Assembly (NCBI RefSeq): GCF_014805825.1
Contig: NZ_CP061941.1
Span: 1,674,001-1,738,000 of the forward strand
From: Marinomonas algicola
GTDB lineage: Bacteria > Pseudomonadota > Gammaproteobacteria > Pseudomonadales > Marinomonadaceae
Reading direction: 5' to 3'
DNA length: 64,000 nucleotides
In this document: piece after piece, positions 61,126 through 64,000 of the stretch
How positions within the stretch are numbered: the stretch's first letter is position 1
How the letters are laid out: the number at the start of each line of letters is the position of its first letter
Program-made: the position numbers and the translations under genes
Notes under the pieces: generated by a model
Seen by the model: only the letters and a program-made list of their open reading frames with translations
Databases searched by the model: none
Told to the model about the DNA's origin: nothing

Positions 61126-62391
61126 ATGATAGTTGGTTTGGATGTAGGCACGTCGAAAATTGTTTGTTTGGTTGGTGAAGTAACTGACGATGGTCGTGTT
61201 GAAGTTGTTGGTGTCGGTTCTCATGCAGCCAAAGGTATGAAGCGTGGGGTAGTGGTCAATATCGAGTCGACTGTGCAATCTATTCAAAGAGCCGTTGAGG
61301 AAGCTGAATTGATGGCTGGATGTAACATCCATTCTGTTTTTGTCAGTGTTACTGGTAGTCATATAAGATCTTTAAATTCTCATGGGATTGTTGCGATTAA
61401 AGATGGAGAAGTGCAAGAAGCGGATATAGAGCGTGTTATCGATGCTGCTCAAGCGGTTCCTATGCCTTCTGATCAACGTGTTCTCCATATCTTGCCTCAG
61501 GAGTTCAGTATCGATGCTCAAGAAGGAATTAAGGATCCGCTGGGGATGTCTGGAGTGCGGCTCGAAGCGAATGTGCACATGATTTCTGGTGCTGCGAATG
61601 CGGTAATGAACGTTGAAAAGTGCATTAAAAAATGCGGTCTAGGTGTTGATGGTGTTATTTTATCCCAATTGGCATCAAGTCACTCATCTCTGAGTGATGA
61701 TGAAAAAGATTTAGGTGTTTGTCTAGTTGATATCGGTGCGGGCACCGCAGACTTGGCCATTTGGATAGACGGATCGATTCATCACACCTCTGTTGTTCCG
61801 GTGGCGGGGGATCAGGTTACAAATGATATTTCTATGGCATTAAGGACGCCGACACAGCACGCTGAAAACATTAAAATTAATTATGCGTGTGCTATGTCTT
61901 CAATGGCAAGTTCTGATCAATCAATTGATGTGCCAAGTGTTGGTGACCGACAGTCAAGAACAATTTCACGTCATGCGTTGGCTGAAGTTGTGGAGGCAAG
62001 ATATGAAGAAATTTACAGTTTGGTTCTCGATGAGTTAAGACGAAGCGGTTACGCAGAGCGTATCCCTGCTGGGGTTGTTTTAACGGGTGGGACGTCTCAA
62101 ATTGAAGGTGCTATTGACTTGGCTGAAAAAGTGTTTGATATGCCTGTAAGGCTCGCCTACTTAGATGAAGTGCGAGATGTGTCTGAAGTGGTTGATAGCC
62201 CTATATATTCGACAGGTGTTGGTTTATTAACACTTGGTGGTAAAGATTATGGCTCAAAAGGTATTTCATCTTCTAGAGCGCAAAAAATAATGAGTGAAGT
62301 TCCTGATGTAGTTAACGTTGATACTAGGTCTCCAGTGAATATTTCAGCAATGTGGCGAAATATGAAGCATTGGTTTCAAAGTAATTTGTAG
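61126..62391 (+). CDS. ftsA: FtsA, actin-like division protein
   Basis: 421 residues of the actin fold: IVGLDVGTSKIVCLVGEV (phosphate 1), VDIGAGTADLAIWIDG (phosphate 2) and VVLTGGTSQIEGAIDLA. The C-terminal amphipathic helix (SAMWRNMKHWFQSNL) binds the membrane and tethers FtsZ. The start is immediate: an in-frame TAA is 1 codon upstream of the ATG, so the cytosolic N-terminal tail seen in E. coli is missing. 59 nt after ftsQ. Confidence 0.97.
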   Translation: MIVGLDVGTSKIVCLVGEVTDDGRVEVVGVGSHAAKGMKRGVVVNIESTVQSIQRAVEEAELMAGCNIHSVFVSVTGSHIRSLNSHGIVAIKDGEVQEADIERVIDAAQAVPMPSDQRVLHILPQEFSIDAQEGIKDPLGMSGVRLEANVHMISGAANAVMNVEKCIKKCGLGVDGVILSQLASSHSSLSDDEKDLGVCLVDIGAGTADLAIWIDGSIHHTSVVPVAGDQVTNDISMALRTPTQHAENIKINYACAMSSMASSDQSIDVPSVGDRQSRTISRHALAEVVEARYEEIYSLVLDELRRSGYAERIPAGVVLTGGTSQIEGAIDLAEKVFDMPVRLAYLDEVRDVSEVVDSPIYSTGVGLLTLGGKDYGSKGISSSRAQKIMSEVPDVVNVDTRSPVNISAMWRNMKHWFQSNL

Positions 62392-62434
62392 TCAGGAATA
62401 ATAGCAAGTAACTAATTTGAGGAGCGATAGGTCC

Positions 62435-63667
62435 ATGAGTGTTTTTGATTTAGCTGATGATAATGTCTCTGATAACGCTGTAATCAAGGTTATTGGTGTT
62501 GGTGGTGGTGGCGGTAATGCTGTCCGTTATATGTTGGAAAATCGCTTAGAAGGTGTTGAGTTTATTTGTGCAAACACGGATTCAAAAGCGTTAGTAGGTT
62601 TTGAGACAGGTGTTTCTTTACAGCTTGGTTCGACAATTACTAAGGGGTTAGGTGCTGGTGCAAACCCAAGTGTCGGTCGCGATTCCGCTTTAGAGGATGA
62701 AGAAAAAATAACTCAACTGATTTCCGGTGCCGATATGGTATTTATTACGGCTGGTATGGGGGGCGGTACAGGTACGGGTGCTGCTCCTGTTATTGCTAGG
62801 GTAGCTAGAGAGTTAGGTATATTGACGGTTGCCGTTGTCACTCGTCCATTCCCTTTTGAAGGTCGTCGTCGGGCAAGGGTAGCTGATGAAGGGGTTCGCG
62901 AGCTAAGAGAGAATGTTGACTCTCTAATTATCGTACCTAATGAGCGTCTGTTGCCTGTTTTAGGTAAAAATATTTCTTTGTTGAAGGCCTTTGGTGAAGC
63001 AAATAATGTTTTGTTTAATGCCGTTCAGGGGATAACGGACTTAATCATGCGACCAGGTTTGATTAATGTGGATTTCGCCGATGTACGTACTGTTATGTCT
63101 GAAATGGGTATGGCAATGATGGGGACTGGCACCTCTACTGGTGAGGACCGTGCTCGAGTTGCCGCTGAATCGGCAATTCACAATCCGTTACTTGAGGATA
63201 TTAATCTTAAAGGTGCTAGAGGTGTATTGGTAAACATCACGGCTAACGAAGAGGTTGGGCTTTCTGAATTTACAGAGGTTGGTTTAATCATTGAAGAGTA
63301 TGCGTCTGAAGATGCAACTGTGGTTGTAGGGTGTGCAATTGATCCTAGTGTCGGCGACGAAATGAGAGTGACGGTTGTTGCAACAGGTTTGGAGCGTTCA
63401 GAAAGTTCTGTTGTAGACTCTGCTTCAGCATCCTTAAACAAGGTTGTGGGCGACACTGTTGTGTCCTCTGTTTCAAGTGCATCAGTTGCACCTGTTAGTG
63501 ATGTTAAATCTGTTATTGCTCCTAAAGTGGTTAGTGAATCTCCAGTTCAGGTATCTGCCCCAGATTCTGAAAAGAATGACTCTGATGGTAATGCAAAGTC
63601 GACTTCCTCCGATGAAAAGCTCTCTTATTTAGATATTCCTGCTTTTCTGCGTCGACAGGCGGATTAA
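62435..63667 (+). CDS. ftsZ: FtsZ, tubulin-like division protein
   Basis: 410 residues: IKVIGVGGGGGNAV, the tubulin signature GGGTGTGAAP, NVDFADVRTVMSEMG and a long Ser/Val/Ala-rich linker (about 320-395) before the conserved C-terminal peptide LDIPAFLRRQ, which binds FtsA and ZipA. It forms the Z ring. ATG 62435 with AGGAG 10 nt upstream; the earlier TTG is rejected. Confidence 0.98.
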   Translation: MSVFDLADDNVSDNAVIKVIGVGGGGGNAVRYMLENRLEGVEFICANTDSKALVGFETGVSLQLGSTITKGLGAGANPSVGRDSALEDEEKITQLISGADMVFITAGMGGGTGTGAAPVIARVARELGILTVAVVTRPFPFEGRRRARVADEGVRELRENVDSLIIVPNERLLPVLGKNISLLKAFGEANNVLFNAVQGITDLIMRPGLINVDFADVRTVMSEMGMAMMGTGTSTGEDRARVAAESAIHNPLLEDINLKGARGVLVNITANEEVGLSEFTEVGLIIEEYASEDATVVVGCAIDPSVGDEMRVTVVATGLERSESSVVDSASASLNKVVGDTVVSSVSSASVAPVSDVKSVIAPKVVSESPVQVSAPDSEKNDSDGNAKSTSSDEKLSYLDIPAFLRRQAD

Positions 63668-63728
63668 ACAAAGTAAGCAATGTGCAAAGTTTGCATTGTT
63701 GTTTGTGTAAAATGGGTTAAATTGTTAT

Positions 63729-63734
63729 TATAAT
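63729..63734 (+). promoter_or_regulatory. -10 box of an lpxC promoter
   Basis: A perfect TATAAT is 36 nt before the lpxC ATG, with a weak -35 (TGTAAA, 63706-63711) 17 nt upstream. A nearby inverted repeat (CAATG...CATTG, 63679-63699) after ftsZ lacks a good T run, so read-through from ftsZ remains likely. Confidence 0.45.
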
Positions 63735-63770
63735 GTTTATATTTTAGGTCTTTTTAATTGTAGGAAAGCA

Positions 63771-64000
63771 ATGATACGTCAGCGAACCCTTAAAAATATT
63801 ATTCGCGCTACAGGAGTTGGTCTGCATTCTGGCGAAAAAGTATACTTGACTCTTAAGCCAGCTCCAGTTAATGCAGGTATTATCTTTGTTAGAACTGATT
63901 TAGAGCCAGCGATGGAAGTTCATGCAAATGCTGAGGCTGTAGGCTCTACAAATTTAGCGACAGCTCTATCCAGTAATGGCGTTACCGTTAGTACTGTTGA
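63771..64000 (+). CDS. lpxC: LpxC, UDP-3-O-acyl-GlcNAc deacetylase (N-terminal part, cut by window end)
   Basis: About 76 residues are visible: MIRQRTLKNIIRATGVGLHSG and the TNLATALS segment are typical of the N-terminal domain. LpxC is the committed step of lipid A synthesis and in E. coli is degraded by FtsH, whose regulators HflKC are also in the window. The zinc-binding part is beyond the end. Follows ftsZ as in E. coli. Confidence 0.96.
   Translation, partial: MIRQRTLKNIIRATGVGLHSGEKVYLTLKPAPVNAGIIFVRTDLEPAMEVHANAEAVGSTNLATALSSNGVTVSTV

Noticed and set aside
61027..61362. 111-codon minus-strand frame over ftsQ-ftsA
   Set aside because: Antisense to conserved ftsA; no support.
1..64000. 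Mobile elements, prophage, CRISPR, toxin-antitoxin or defence systems
   Set aside because: All genes belong to conserved core families; no transposase, integrase, repeat-spacer array or composition shift was seen.

Overview
The window is a 64 kb stretch of housekeeping chromosome from a low-GC marine gammaproteobacterium. The best guess is Marinomonas or a close Oceanospirillales relative. The reasons are gene orders shared with Pseudomonas (mla-ibaG-murA-hisGD-algW/degS; petABC-sspAB; motAB-rsgA-orn; tsaE-amiB-mutL-miaA-hfq-hflXKC-hisZ-purA), an AT-rich composition, a short-form HisG paired with HisZ, and a MutL of the endonuclease type. No database search could be run, so the genus is an inference. 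There is no prophage, insertion sequence, CRISPR array, secretion island or obvious foreign segment.

Layout. 1-2027: the end of an Mla phospholipid-transport operon (mlaE partial, mlaD, mlaC, mlaB) and ibaG. 2044-5807: murA, hisG, hisD and a membrane-anchored SRPBCC protein. 5801-9338: degS/algW (-), a Nif3-like gene, zapG (-) and zapE. 9527-14358: rplM-rpsI, the cytochrome bc1 operon petABC, and sspA-sspB. 14388-18052: diaA, yraN, lpoA (-) with divergent rsmI. 18084-20868: rhlE, yehS, rluF and a small DUF2986 gene (-). 20944-26640: tRNA-Leu(CAA) (-), queA-tgt and yajC-secD-secF. 26745-29123: psd and an HDOD gene (-). 29249-32702: motAB, rsgA (-) and orn. 32843-44284: tsaE, amiB, mutL, miaA, hfq, hflX, hflK, hflC, a DUF2065 gene, hisZ and purA. 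44447-46455: a CpxR/CpxA-like pair. 46508-46861: RNase P RNA. 47064-64000: the division and cell wall (dcw) cluster from mraZ to ftsZ, then the start of lpxC.

Together the genes build and maintain the envelope. MurA starts peptidoglycan precursor synthesis and the dcw cluster finishes it. LpoA, FtsI and AmiB act on the wall. Mla keeps outer-membrane lipids asymmetric, Psd makes phosphatidylethanolamine and LpxC commits to lipid A. DegS and CpxAR sense envelope stress, and SecDF/YajC and HflKC serve membrane proteins. ZapE, ZapG, FtsA and FtsZ serve division. Queuosine (queA, tgt), MiaA, TsaE, RluF, RsmH and RsmI modify RNA.

No new multi-gene system was found. The points most worth a second look are: a regular array of MraZ-type boxes in the mraZ leader; a split of the usual rsmI-rnpB-mraZ neighbourhood; the loss of queG and nnr between orn and tsaE, where a triple heptamer repeat now sits; the unannotated SRPBCC protein after hisD; an intrinsic terminator between yajC and secD; and a long hairpin touching the ibaG ribosome site.
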